From Sulfitobacter sp. DSM 110093 (GTDB lineage: Bacteria > Pseudomonadota > Alphaproteobacteria > Rhodobacterales > Rhodobacteraceae), in NCBI RefSeq assembly GCF_022788715.1, contig NZ_CP085167.1, positions 2,865,001-2,929,000 of the forward strand: 64,000 nucleotides of DNA, in the 5' to 3' direction. A program made the translations under genes and the position numbers. Positions within the stretch are counted from its first letter, which is position 1, and each line of letters starts with the position of its first letter. The notes below the pieces were generated by a model, which saw nothing but the letters and a program-made list of their open reading frames with translations, was not told where the DNA came from and ran no database searches. Below, one piece after another: positions 8,455 through 18,890 of the stretch.

Positions 8455-9650
8455 TTTGCACCTCCCAGCATGGTCTTGGCGATGATCTGCCGCTGGATCT
8501 CGTTCGAGCCGCCAAAGATCGACAGCTTACGGTTGTTGAAATACTGCGCGGCCACCGGACCGGCCTCGTTCGGATCGGGCAGCGCGTCGTTGCTGCCTGC
8601 CACCGCTTCCGAGGCGAAGGGCATCGCATAGACGCCAGCCGCACGGCGGGCGAGGTCGTTGATCTCCTGACGGATGATCGTGCCTTTGACCTTCAGCATG
8701 GAGCTTTCCACCCCCGGTGCCTGCCCTGCTGCGGCCTTGGAGATGATGCGCAGGTTGGTCGTCGCCATCGCCATCAGATCAATCTCCGCCTGTGCCACAC
8801 GGGCGGCGAAATGCGGGTTTTCGATCAGCGGACGGCCCCCGGCCATTTCGGATTTGGCAATGCGTTTGACCGAAGACAGACCCGCTTGGCTAAAGCCCAC
8901 ACCGGCGATGTTGGTGCGCTCATGGGTCAGCAGGTATTTGGCGTAGGTCCAGCCCTTGTTCTCTTCGCCGACAAGGTTCTCGGCAGGCACTTTGACATTG
9001 TCAAAGAAGACCTCATTCACTTCAGCGCCGCCATCCAGCAGGATGATCGGGCGCACGGTGATGCCGGGCGTGTCCATGTCGATCAGCAGGAAAGAGATGC
9101 CCTCTTGCTGCTTCACATCTTTGTCGGTGCGTACGAGGCAGAAGATCATGTTGGCGTGCTGGCCCAGCGTCGTCCACGTCTTTTGACCGTTGACGATATA
9201 ATGGTCGCCGTCTTTTACAGCCGCGCATTTCAGCGAAGCGAGGTCGGACCCCGCGCCCGGCTCGGAATAGCCCTGACACCACCAGTCTTCGCCCGACAGA
9301 ATCCGCGGCAGCCAGTAGTCCTGCTGCTCTTTCGAGCCGAACTTTTGCAGCACGGGGGCCAGCATCGACAGGCCAAACGGCACGATGCGCGGCGCATGGG
9401 CGGCGGCGGCTTCTTCCTCGAAAATATGGCGTTGCACGGCGTTCCACGCGGCCCCGCCAAATTCCTTGGGCCAATTGGTCGCCAGCCAACCCTGATCGTT
9501 CAGGATGGCGTGCCAGCGCTCATGGCCTTCTTTGCCCAGTTCTTCACCGCGCTTGACCTTGTCAGACAGGTCTTTGGGTAGTTTTTCGGCCAGAAAGGCC
9601 CGCACGTCCTCGCGGAAGGCGCGTTCTTCATCGGTATAGCTCAGGTCCAT
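8451..9650 (-). CDS. Acyl-CoA dehydrogenase, large-subunit type (PimC-like)
   Basis: A 399-residue FAD-dependent acyl-CoA dehydrogenase, partner of the downstream subunit. Motifs include WCQGYSEPGAGSDLASL (substrate/FAD region), VNGQKTWTT, and the C-terminal LSIFGGSNEIQRQIIA. At the place of the MCAD catalytic Glu (YEG) the sequence reads FGG, a known pattern in heteromeric long or dicarboxylic acyl-CoA dehydrogenases. ATG 9650 (MDLSYTDEERAF) has AAGGGGG upstream; the frame stays open to 9833 inside the thiolase gene but that part has no family similarity. Confidence 0.88.
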   Translation of the reverse strand: MDLSYTDEERAFREDVRAFLAEKLPKDLSDKVKRGEELGKEGHERWHAILNDQGWLATNWPKEFGGAAWNAVQRHIFEEEAAAAHAPRIVPFGLSMLAPVLQKFGSKEQQDYWLPRILSGEDWWCQGYSEPGAGSDLASLKCAAVKDGDHYIVNGQKTWTTLGQHANMIFCLVRTDKDVKQQEGISFLLIDMDTPGITVRPIILLDGGAEVNEVFFDNVKVPAENLVGEENKGWTYAKYLLTHERTNIAGVGFSQAGLSSVKRIAKSEMAGGRPLIENPHFAARVAQAEIDLMAMATTNLRIISKAAAGQAPGVESSMLKVKGTIIRQEINDLARRAAGVYAMPFASEAVAGSNDALPDPNEAGPVAAQYFNNRKLSIFGGSNEIQRQIIAKTMLGGAK

Positions 9651-9661
9651 GTCGGCCCCCT

Positions 9662-10833
<1,172 letters not shown>

Positions 10834-10837
<4 letters not shown>

Positions 10838-12930
10838 TTGGCAGCTTCCTTGTTCAGATCATCAAAAGTGCGGTTGGTCTTGACCAATTCGACCAGCAGC
10901 GGCGCTGGTTTCCAGAACCACGGGTCTTTCTCGGCAAAGCCTTCGATCGCGGCGAGGACGTTGGGCAGGCCCTGAATATCGGCCCATTTCATCGGGCCGC
11001 CCCAATAACGCGGGAAGCCGTAGCCAAAGAGCAGCGTCATATCGATGTCGAGCGGGCGTTTGGCGATGCCCTCTTCGAGCACCTTGGCGGCCTCATTGAC
11101 CATGGCAGACATGTAGCGGCGTACGATTTCGGCCTCGGTGAACTCGCGCGGGGTAATGCCGCGCTCTTTTTGCTCTTCTTCGATCAGGCGGGTGATTTCT
11201 GGGTTCGGCGTACCGCCGCGTTTGCCCTTCTCGTAGATGTAGTAGCCTTGGCCGGTCTTCTGGCCAAAGTGGCCCTGCTCACACAGACGGTCGATATAGG
11301 TCGGCACCCGCTCTTCGGGGTGGCGTGTTGCTGCTTTGCGCTTTCGCGTGGCCCAGCCGATGTCCAGTCCAGCCAGGTCGGCCACCGCGAAGGGGCCCAT
11401 AGCAAAGCCGAATTTCTCAAGCGCCTCATCGATTTTATAGGGGCTAGCGCCATCAAGAACCATGTGATCCGCAGCCGTGCGATAGGTGGCAAGGATGCGG
11501 TTGCCGATGAAGCCGTCGCAGACGCCCGCGCGGACGCTGATCTTGCCAAGCGCTTTGCCAAGCGCGAAGCCCGTGGCGACGACGTCAGGCGCGGTCTTGT
11601 CGGCGACAACGACCTCAAGCAATTTCATCACATGGGCGGGCGAGAAGAAGTGCAGCCCAATCACATCGCCGGGGCGCGAGGTGCTGGCGGCGATTTCATC
11701 TACGTCCAGATAGGAGGTGTTGGACGCCAACACGCAGCCCGGTTTGCAGACCGCGTCTAGCTTGCCGAAGACCTGTTTTTTGACGTCCATGTTTTCGAAA
11801 ACAGCTTCGACGACCAGATCGACATCTGACAGGCTGTCGTATTCGGTAGAGACGGTCAGCGCCTCTCCTGTCAGCGTGTCGAATTTCGCTTGGTCAATCT
11901 TGCCGCGTTTCAGAGCGCCTTGCAGGTTGCCTGAGATGCGGTCATGGGCGGCTTTGGCGGCCTCATCCTTCATCTCGATCAGCACGACATTGAAACCCGA
12001 CAGCAGCGCCGCCGTGGCGATGCCTGCGCCCATTGTGCCGCCACCGATCACGCCGATGGCTTTCAAGTCGCGCGGCTCGACGCCCTTCAGCTCGGGCAGG
12101 TTGCTGACGGCTCGTTCGGAGAAGAAGGCGTGGATCATGCCCTGCCGCTGGTCGGTGTTCATCAGTTCCGAGAAGATGCGGCGCTCGGCTTTCATGCCGT
12201 CCTCAAACGGCTTCTCAACACCCGCCTGCACGGCGCGCACGGCCTCGGCGGGGGAAATCTGGCCACGGCCCTTTTTCAGCGTCGCTTCATAGGCGACATC
12301 CCAGTCGATGGGTGCAGGCGCGGGCATGTCGCAGATCGGGCGACGCTCGGCACCGCTGTCGAGCAGCTCTCGAACGTAGGCGAGGCCTACTTCCTGCGGG
12401 TCGCCCTCTTCCACACGGTCTACGATGCCCATCTCAAGCGCCTGCGGCGCTTTGATGTGGCGGCCCGTGGTGATGGCATCCAGCGCGGGTTCAACGCCAA
12501 TCAGACGCGGCAGACGCTGGGTGCCGCCAGCACCGGGGATCAGGCCAAGGTGCACTTCGGGCAGACCCACCCGCGCCGAAGGCTGGGCGATCCGGTAATG
12601 CGCCGAGAGTGCGACTTCGAGACCGCCACCAAGGCTCACACCATGCATGGAGGCCACGACCAAAAGCGGCGAGGCTTCGATCCGGTTGCACAGGTCGGGC
12701 AGGAACGGCTCCATCGGCGGCTTGCCAAATTCGGTGATGTCGGCGCCTGCGATAAAGGCGCGGCCTTCGCCCACGATCATCACGGCGCGCACGCCGTCTT
12801 CGGCCTCGGCGCGGTCCATGCCCTCGGCCAGACCTTGGCGCACGGCTTGGCTCAGCGCGTTGACGGGCGGGTTTTCGATGCGCAGCACGACAATGTCGTC
12901 ATGGCGGGAATAGGCAATCTTGTCGGTCAT
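10834..12930 (-). CDS. fadB: Multifunctional enoyl-CoA hydratase / 3-hydroxyacyl-CoA dehydrogenase
   Basis: A 698-residue fusion performing the hydration and NAD-dependent oxidation steps of beta-oxidation. The N-terminal crotonase domain keeps both catalytic glutamates (Glu105 in GGGLEVAL, Glu125 in [15 protein letters not shown]). The Rossmann motif [10 protein letters not shown] lies near 294-303, followed by [12 protein letters not shown] and [15 protein letters not shown] of the dehydrogenase. ATG 12930 is preceded by AAGGAG. It starts 17 bp after the iclR stop, so it probably continues the TRAP-iclR transcript. PimF is the analogous protein in pimelate operons. Confidence 0.95.
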
Positions 12931-12947
12931 GTAGATAACTCCTTGAT

Positions 12948-13736
12948 CTATCCGCGCCGGGATAGGGCCGGTGCCCGTCCGGTGCGTTGTTCGATGCCGC
13001 TGACCACGTCACGCAGCGCTGGCCCCACTTGTGACAGAATGCGGCTGTCGGGCAAGTCGCCCGGCAAAGCTCCGCAGGTGAAGGCCACAGGCTCGCCGAA
13101 CTCTCCGGCGTAGTAGGGTACGCTCACGGCGTTGATGCTGCGCGCATAGCGCGTTTCAGGTGGGGCAAGGACATAGCCTTGCGCCAGCAGTTGTTCATAG
13201 CCATCGCGGCGGTAATCGCGCAGCCGCTCATCAGGGTCGAGCGCATCAAAACGATCTTCGTCAAGACTGGCCAGCGTGGCGAGGCCCGAAGACGAACCAT
13301 AGACCGGGATGCGGTGACCCGGCTCCAGCCAGATGGTCGAGGCAGTATGCGGACGCCATGTGCGCACCAGCATCATCCGATCCCCATCGCGCACCGCGAT
13401 CAGTGCCAGCGTGCGGGTCTCATCCGCCAGTTGTTGCATCGCATCAGACGCCATATCAACGAAACTGACCGCCACAGACGCGACCGAGCCAAGCGCAATC
13501 GCCGATGGCCCAAGGCGAAACTTATCGTTGCGTCCGCCATGCGCCAGATAGCCCAATTCGCACAGCGTATAGGTCAGCCGCGAAACGGTAGGTTTTGGCA
13601 ACCCCGTCCGCTCGGCAATCTGGGCATGGCTTAGCCCGCTGTCACTGGCGCGAAAGGCGCGCAGAATCCCGAGGCCCCGCGCCAGCGTATTGGCGAACTT
13701 ACGGTCCGTAACGGTATCTGACGCCGCCTGATTCAT
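12948..13736 (-). CDS. IclR-family transcriptional regulator
   Basis: A 262-residue regulator with an N-terminal winged helix (LARGLGILRAFRASDSGLSH, TGLPKPTVSRLTYTLCELGYL) and a C-terminal IclR effector domain. It overlaps the dctM stop by ATGA (13733-13736) and is followed 17 bp later by fadB, so it is embedded in the operon it most likely controls. A palindrome of the kind bound by IclR/KdgR proteins lies just before dctP (16716-16738). The effector is probably the transported acid or its CoA ester, which is inference. Confidence 0.9.
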   Translation of the reverse strand: MNQAASDTVTDRKFANTLARGLGILRAFRASDSGLSHAQIAERTGLPKPTVSRLTYTLCELGYLAHGGRNDKFRLGPSAIALGSVASVAVSFVDMASDAMQQLADETRTLALIAVRDGDRMMLVRTWRPHTASTIWLEPGHRIPVYGSSSGLATLASLDEDRFDALDPDERLRDYRRDGYEQLLAQGYVLAPPETRYARSINAVSVPYYAGEFGEPVAFTCGALPGDLPDSRILSQVGPALRDVVSGIEQRTGRAPALSRRG

Positions 13737-15073
13737 CGCGCAGCCATCGGGATCAGAAGTGAGATCATCGGGAAGGACATGATCAGGATCAACACGATGA
13801 AATCGACGCTGAGGAACCGCGTGATGCCCGCAAAGATCTTATCAATCGGTGCCTCACGGCCCACCACATTGGCGATGACAAAGACGTTCAGGCCGACGGG
13901 CGGTGTAATCAGGCCGATCTCCAGCAGTTTGATGACCACGACGCCGAACCAGATGAGGTTAAGGTCATAGCTTTCCACCAGTGGGATCATCAACGGCAGG
14001 GTCAGCACCATGATGCCGATTGGGTCAAGGAACATGCCGAGCAGCAGATAGATCAGCGCAATGCAGAGCATCAGCACAACCAGCGACATCTGCGCGTCGG
14101 ATACGAAGCCCACGATGGTGCCCGCGACCCCTGTCAGCGCAACGAAGGCCACAAAGATCTTGGCACTGGCAGCAATCAGGAAGATCGCAGAAGTCTGCAC
14201 GCAGGTTTCTTTTACCGCCTCCCAAAGGCCCGCCCAATCCAGTTTACGCTGCGCGAAACCGATCAGCGTGGCCGAGACGACGCAAACAGCAGCCGCTTCG
14301 GTTGCGGTGAAGATACCGCCGTAGATGCCCCCGATGATCAGCACGAACAGCAGGATCGCAGGCCAGCTTTCCAGTGCGGCCTGCCAACGTTCGCCCGCAG
14401 TGTAACGTTGCGCTGTCGACGGTGCGATGGCCGGATCGCGCCAGACCCAAACGGCGATGACCAGCACAAAGCCAGCCAGCGTCAGCAAGCCCGGCAGGAC
14501 GCCAGCGAGGAACAGGGACGAGATCGAAGTCTCGGTAAAGATACCGTAGATGATGAACAGAACCGACGGCGGGATCAGCGACCCCAATGTGCCGCCTGCC
14601 GCGACGCTGGCTGTGGCCAGACGTGGGTCATAGCCCATGCGCAGCATCTCGGGCGTGCAGATTTTACCCATGGTCGAGGCGCAGGCGATGGATGAGCCGG
14701 TGATCGCGGAAAAACCGCCGCAGCCCATAACGCTCGCCATGGCCACCCCACCCGGCAGGCGGGTCAGCCAAACCTTGGCCGCATGGTAGATTTTTGTCGT
14801 AATATCAGCGCGATACGCGATATGTCCAAGCGCCACGAAAAGCGGAATCATCGACAGATCGTAAGAATGAATAAGGTCGAAGGAGTTCGAGAACACCATC
14901 GAGGTGGTCGCCCGGATCGCACGTTCGGGCATGAAGGTGCCGGTGCGGAAGGCGAAGATGAAGAAGGTGGCAACGGTCGCCACGGAGGCCAGCGTAAAGG
15001 CGATTGGCACGCGCAGGGCAAGCAGGATCAGCACCGCGGCAAAGGCGATCATTCCGATGGTCGAAGCATCCAT
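13733..15073 (-). CDS. dctM: TRAP transporter large permease (DctM family)
   Basis: The 446-residue inner-membrane subunit of a sodium-driven tripartite transporter, with about 12 hydrophobic segments, the conserved PGGVAMASVMGCGGFSAITG region and GGTLGSLIPPSVLFIIYG. It overlaps the small permease stop by TAATG at 15071-15075 and iclR by ATGA, indicating translational coupling through dctQ-dctM-iclR. The ligand is not evident from the permease. Confidence 0.95.
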   Translation of the reverse strand: MDASTIGMIAFAAVLILLALRVPIAFTLASVATVATFFIFAFRTGTFMPERAIRATTSMVFSNSFDLIHSYDLSMIPLFVALGHIAYRADITTKIYHAAKVWLTRLPGGVAMASVMGCGGFSAITGSSIACASTMGKICTPEMLRMGYDPRLATASVAAGGTLGSLIPPSVLFIIYGIFTETSISSLFLAGVLPGLLTLAGFVLVIAVWVWRDPAIAPSTAQRYTAGERWQAALESWPAILLFVLIIGGIYGGIFTATEAAAVCVVSATLIGFAQRKLDWAGLWEAVKETCVQTSAIFLIAASAKIFVAFVALTGVAGTIVGFVSDAQMSLVVLMLCIALIYLLLGMFLDPIGIMVLTLPLMIPLVESYDLNLIWFGVVVIKLLEIGLITPPVGLNVFVIANVVGREAPIDKIFAGITRFLSVDFIVLILIMSFPMISLLIPMAAR

Positions 15074-15606
15074 TACAGCACGTCCTTTTCAACCATCAGG
15101 TCAGCAGCATGTTGTTGTTCGTCCGACACCGCGCCACCGGCAAGAACGGTGCGCCCATCGCGCCACGTCAGCTCAGCCAGTCGCAGGAAGGTCGCGATCA
15201 TTCCGATCAGGAACAGTAGCCGCCCGGGCCATTTCGGCAGGTTCAGGTCGCCGTAGAAAAAGCTGCCCTTCTCGACCACAGCAAAGAACTCGCGCCCGCC
15301 GGAATAGATCAGCGGGGCTAGCGCCAGCATCCCGATGGCAGAGCCCGCCACGATCAGCACCGAACGGGCGCGGTCGGGAAACCGGTCCGTCACGAATGCC
15401 ACGGAGACATGCGCGCGTGCAGCGGTCGCAGCGGCAAGGGGCAGCAGGATGGCCGCAACCATGAGCTCACGCACCATGGTCACACTATCGGGCACCTGAC
15501 TGGCAAAGAGCGCGCGGGCGATCACGTTGGAGGTGATCAGCACCCCCAAAGCGATCACCGCCAAAGCGCCCAATCCCAACAGAATTTTCTCCAGATTTAC
15601 CAACAT
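15073..15606 (-). CDS. dctQ: TRAP transporter small permease (DctQ family)
   Basis: A 177-residue membrane protein with four predicted transmembrane helices (for example ILLGLGALAVIALGVLITSN and SVLIVAGSAIGMLALAPLIY) and a typical DctQ middle region (PDSVTMVRELMVAAILLPLA). It lies 25 bp after the binding-protein gene and overlaps dctM. It forms the membrane complex with DctM. Confidence 0.92.
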   Translation of the reverse strand: MLVNLEKILLGLGALAVIALGVLITSNVIARALFASQVPDSVTMVRELMVAAILLPLAAATAARAHVSVAFVTDRFPDRARSVLIVAGSAIGMLALAPLIYSGGREFFAVVEKGSFFYGDLNLPKWPGRLLFLIGMIATFLRLAELTWRDGRTVLAGGAVSDEQQHAADLMVEKDVL

Positions 15607-15631
15607 TGCTGCCCCTCCCCTTATTTAGCGC

Positions 15632-16687
15632 TTAGTTGCTTTTGGCTTCCCAAGGATAACCGTCCGCGTCACGCTGCTCGGTGTATTTGGCGATGAGGCC
15701 TTTATACTCTTCCAGCAGTTGCTCTCCGGGCAGGCCCGCAGAATCGGCCGTCTGCTGCCATTCGTCGAGGAACTTCTGACCCGCTTCGACCAGTTGAGCG
15801 CGGTCTTCTTCGGGGAGGGTGATGACTTCGACGCCCTGCTCTTTCATCGATGCAATGGCGTTGTCGTTGGCCTCGGTGATCATACGGCCAAATTCATCCG
15901 CCATGTCCGACCCCACGGAAGCCAGCGTTTCCTGCTGCTCAGGTGTCAGGCTGTCGTGCATGTCTTTGTTCATGAAGATGCCCAAACCGCCGACCTGACC
16001 CCAATCAAGGATCGTGTAGCTGTCCATGACCTCGGCCTGCTTCAGCGCTGCGACGGCATAGCTATAGCCCTGCGAGCAGTCGATCAGCCCGGTGTCGAGA
16101 CCTTGGTAGGCGTCATAGATCGACATGTTGACCATGTTCGCGCCCTGCTCGCCAAAGACCTTGCCGTAGGCGCCCACGCCGCGGACCTTCTTGCCCGAGA
16201 TATCCGCCACGGATTTGATCGCGCCGCCCTTGCAACCGATGTTTACCTGAGAGGTCGTCCAAGTGCCGATATAGACGAGATTCTTGTCGGCCAGATCGTC
16301 TTGGACCGCTTGGCTGGAGCGCATCAGCTCATCCGTGGCGCGCATACCGACCCAAGCGTCGGGGTTGTTTACCGGCAGGTCAGCAATGCCGTAGCCCGCC
16401 ATTTCCTGCGGATAGTACACGGCGATGACCGAACCTGTGTCAGCCACGCCATCGGCGATGGATTGCACGGCTGCGTTCGCCTTGAACAGCGCGCCGCCCC
16501 ACTGAATGTCGAATCGGATATCGCCGTCCGAGCGTTCGGCAACTTGATCGGCGAACCACTGCAACGCATCGGCGCGCGCACCGCGGTTTGGCCCTGCTTC
16601 ACCGTGAATCAAAACGGTTTCAGCGCTCACCGCGCCGGCAGCTAGCGCCAGAGCTGCGGCGCAGCTCAGGTGTTTGAAAATTGTCAT
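15632..16687 (-). CDS. dctP: TRAP transporter substrate-binding protein (DctP family)
   Basis: A periplasmic binding protein of 351 residues, starting at ATG 16687 after GGGAGGAG. It has a Sec-type signal (MTIFKHLSCAAALALAAGAV, then SA) and the DctP fold, including KKVRGVGAYGKVFG, where TRAP binding proteins usually place the arginine that holds a carboxylate. Two cysteines in the mature part (NIGCKGG and LIDCSQG) are spaced as if able to form a disulfide. It is the first gene of the TRAP/IclR/beta-oxidation block, so the ligand is probably the acid degraded by the downstream enzymes. Confidence 0.93.
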   Translation of the reverse strand: MTIFKHLSCAAALALAAGAVSAETVLIHGEAGPNRGARADALQWFADQVAERSDGDIRFDIQWGGALFKANAAVQSIADGVADTGSVIAVYYPQEMAGYGIADLPVNNPDAWVGMRATDELMRSSQAVQDDLADKNLVYIGTWTTSQVNIGCKGGAIKSVADISGKKVRGVGAYGKVFGEQGANMVNMSIYDAYQGLDTGLIDCSQGYSYAVAALKQAEVMDSYTILDWGQVGGLGIFMNKDMHDSLTPEQQETLASVGSDMADEFGRMITEANDNAIASMKEQGVEVITLPEEDRAQLVEAGQKFLDEWQQTADSAGLPGEQLLEEYKGLIAKYTEQRDADGYPWEAKSN

Positions 16688-16715
16688 GTCGGCTCCTCCC
16701 AGAGACTTGTTTCGC

Positions 16716-16738
16716 AATGTGAACCATTGTTTCACATT
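16716..16738 (-). promoter_or_regulatory. IclR/KdgR-like palindrome upstream of dctP
   Basis: A perfect 8-bp inverted repeat, AATGTGAA and TTCACATT separated by 7 bases, lies 29 bp before the dctP start. On the minus strand the centre reads GTGAAACAATGGTTCAC, close in form to KdgR-type IclR-family operators (TGAAACA / TGTTTCA). Because the operon encodes an IclR regulator, this is the best candidate operator. A second, weaker dyad (TGTAT and ATACA, 16828-16846) lies further upstream. Confidence 0.55.
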
Positions 16739-16899
16739 TGTCGCAGGCCACGCTAGTCCGCGAACTTGGGGCGATCAAGCAAAACTTCTGACTTGGGAAG
16801 GGAGAGCGCCTAGAGCACTGAATTCATTGTATAAGAAGATAATACAGGAGGTTCGGAGACGGGTCACATCGCGACCTGTGCGGGAACAGTCGAAAGGGT

Positions 16900-16925
16900 C
16901 GGCCACACCCCAATGGGCGTGGCCG
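16900..16925 (-). terminator. Terminator-like hairpin after the MBL-fold gene
   Basis: On the minus strand an 11-bp stem (CGGCCACGCCC with its partner, including one G-U pair) and a 4-base loop follow the MBL gene stop at 16933. A short T-containing stretch follows. It separates the MBL/BKACE unit from the TRAP operon promoter region. Confidence 0.6.
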
Positions 16926-16932
16926 CAACGTT

Positions 16933-17709
16933 TTAACTTTCGTACCAGCCGCCGAGTTTGACCTCGACATCGGTGCCGACACGTTTGGCAAACTCTTCTG
17001 GGTCTTGCGTGCCGCCGTCTTTGCCCCGGAAATGGTAGGGGTAGACGTAGGTCGGCTTGAACTCAGCCACGGCTGAGGCGGCGGCGTTGGAATCCATGGT
17101 GAACGGCAGGTTCATACAGACAAAGGCCAGAGAAATGTCGGTCAGACTGCGCATCTCTGGCGTATCTTCGGTGTCACCCGAAATGTAGACGCGGAACCCT
17201 TCAAACCCGAGGATATACCCGTTGTCGCGGCCCTCGGGGTGGAATTTCTTGCGCTCTTCGGTGGTGTTATAGGCCGGGATCGCGTTGATCGGCAGGCCGT
17301 TGAACTCTGTATTTTCACCATTGGCAATCTTACTGGCCTTGGCGGCAAGCGCCTCGGGCAGCATGTCGAAAACGGCGGGGTTAGTGATGATCTCCACGTC
17401 ATCGCCAGCTAGTGCGGCAAGCGTATCGGCATTGTAGTGGTCGCCATGCTCATGGGTGATGAGGATCAGATCGGCGGCGGGGAAGTCGCTGTACTGCGCA
17501 GGCTCGCCCACTGGATCGACATAGATCACGCCCGCAGGTGTCTCTAGCACGATAGAGGCGTGGTCGACCGGATGCACCGTGATCGGGCCTGCGCTGGTAT
17601 CGAATGTGTCACCGCTATGCGCAGCGGCGCGGGCGGCGAAGGGCAGCAGGGTTACGATGCCAGCAGCGGCGGCGGAGGTGGCAAGGAAATGGCGGCGGGT
17701 CTGGGACAT
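16933..17709 (-). CDS. Tat-exported metallo-beta-lactamase-fold hydrolase
   Basis: A 258-residue protein starting at ATG 17709 (AGGAG upstream) with a twin-arginine signal (TRRHFL, residues 4-9) and an Ala-rich hydrophobic stretch to about residue 30. The metal site shows H86, H88, D90 and H91 in THEHGDH, plus SGDTED and YPYHFRG further on. The family includes UlaG/RomA-like hydrolases (L-ascorbate lactonase, N-acyl phosphatidylethanolamine PLD-like); the reaction here is unknown. Export to the periplasm is an inference from the signal. It lies 80 bp downstream of the BKACE gene on the same strand. Confidence 0.85.
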   Translation of the reverse strand: MSQTRRHFLATSAAAAGIVTLLPFAARAAAHSGDTFDTSAGPITVHPVDHASIVLETPAGVIYVDPVGEPAQYSDFPAADLILITHEHGDHYNADTLAALAGDDVEIITNPAVFDMLPEALAAKASKIANGENTEFNGLPINAIPAYNTTEERKKFHPEGRDNGYILGFEGFRVYISGDTEDTPEMRSLTDISLAFVCMNLPFTMDSNAAASAVAEFKPTYVYPYHFRGKDGGTQDPEEFAKRVGTDVEVKLGGWYES

Positions 17710-17789
17710 TTCAGGCTCCTGTTGGTTACTGGAACGGGACATAGCTGCCCCGCCCCGCATTTCAACGCAGCGCCCTTCTTGCGGCAAGC

Positions 17790-18620
17790 CTATGCCGGGC
17801 GCAGGCCCAGAATCTCACGCGCTTGTGCAGGCGTGGCGACCGGACGCTCGTATTTTGCGCAGAGATCCGCCGCCCGCTGGATCAGCGCGGCGTTCGACGG
17901 CGCCAGCCTGTCGCGGTCCAGCCGCACGTTGTCTTCCAGCCCCGCGCGTGTATGACCGCCCGCGGCGATGGCCCATTCGTTCAGCACGATCTGGTTCGGC
18001 CCGATCCCGGCGGCACACCACTGCGCGTCGGGCGCAAGGCGGTTCAGCGTCTGGATATAGAAATCAAAGGTCTCACGGTCCACCGGCATGGCGTTTTTCA
18101 CGCCCATGACGAATTGCACGTAAAGCTGGCCGGGAATGCGCCCGTCGCGGTTCATCTCGGCGGACTTGTGGATGTGGCTCAGGTCAAAAGCCTCGATTTC
18201 GGGCTTCACCTCATAGGTCCGCATCTCCGAGGCCAGCCAATCGACCAATTCCGGCGGGTTCTCGTAAACCCGTGTCGGGAAGTTGTTGGACCCGACCGAG
18301 AGCGACGCCATGTCCGGCCGCAGCGAGAGCATCCCGCCCCGCTCCCGCCCCGCGCCCGAGCGCCCGCCGGTGGAGAATTGGATGATCATGCCGGGGCAAT
18401 GCTTTTGCACGCCTTCCATCAGCCGCGCGAATTTATCGGGGTCGGAGGACGGGGTCTCATCATCGTTGCGCACATGGGCGTGGCAGATGGAGGCCCCGGC
18501 CTCGAAGGCTGCGTGGGTCGACTCGACCTGCTCGGCGATCGAGATCGGCACGGCGGGGTTCGCGGCTTTGGTGGGGACGGAGCCGGTGATGGCAACGCAG
18601 AGGATGCAGGGGGTGGTCAT
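17790..18620 (-). CDS. Beta-keto acid cleavage enzyme (BKACE, DUF849)
   Basis: A Zn-dependent TIM-barrel enzyme that condenses a beta-keto acid with acetyl-CoA to give acetoacetate and a CoA ester. The family's founding member is Kce, the 3-keto-5-aminohexanoate cleavage enzyme. The 276-residue protein has the metal-binding CHAHVR (H47, H49), STGGRSG, EAFDLSHI and the C-terminal GGHTRAGLEDN segment typical of the family. I chose ATG 18620 (MTTPCILCVAITGS); the frame is open to 18665. Substrate specificity in this family is diverse and cannot be read from these motifs. Confidence 0.87.
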   Translation of the reverse strand: MTTPCILCVAITGSVPTKAANPAVPISIAEQVESTHAAFEAGASICHAHVRNDDETPSSDPDKFARLMEGVQKHCPGMIIQFSTGGRSGAGRERGGMLSLRPDMASLSVGSNNFPTRVYENPPELVDWLASEMRTYEVKPEIEAFDLSHIHKSAEMNRDGRIPGQLYVQFVMGVKNAMPVDRETFDFYIQTLNRLAPDAQWCAAGIGPNQIVLNEWAIAAGGHTRAGLEDNVRLDRDRLAPSNAALIQRAADLCAKYERPVATPAQAREILGLRPA

Positions 18621-18720
18621 GGGTGGCGGTCCTGTGGCGGGGCTGTTTGGTGCGGAAGGTCGCATATGGCGGGAGCGGTGTACACTGCTGGGAAGTGGAA
18701 GGTGGTCCTAGCGAGGAAGC

Positions 18721-18756
18721 GAAGTCCCCGCTCACCCTGAAGTCCCCGCTCACCCT
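18721..18756. repeat. Exact 18-bp tandem duplication
   Basis: The unit GAAGTCCCCGCTCACCCT occurs twice in direct succession in the 249-bp gap between the BKACE gene start and the lepA stop. No gene was found in this gap. It is probably a replication-slippage product and could vary between strains. Confidence 0.85.
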
Positions 18757-18849
18757 CAAGAAAGCCCAAGAGCTTCCAGCGTGAACCAATGTCCCCAAAC
18801 ACAACCGAGCGGGAACGCGCATTGCTGCGCAATACGCTGCCTCCCGCGC

Positions 18850-18890
18850 GCACTAAAAATGGCCAGCTTTTAGCTGTCCATTTTTAGTGC
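18850..18890 (-). terminator. Long hairpin spanning the lepA stop codon
   Basis: Two 13-bp perfect arms (GCACTAAAAATGG and complement) enclose a further 5-bp stem (CAGCT/AGCTG) with a 3-base loop, leaving one unpaired base on each side. The lepA stop (TAA, 18870-18872) lies in the loop region. It is far longer than an ordinary terminator stem and no T-run follows, so it may act in mRNA 3'-end protection or recognition by a protein. Confidence 0.6.
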
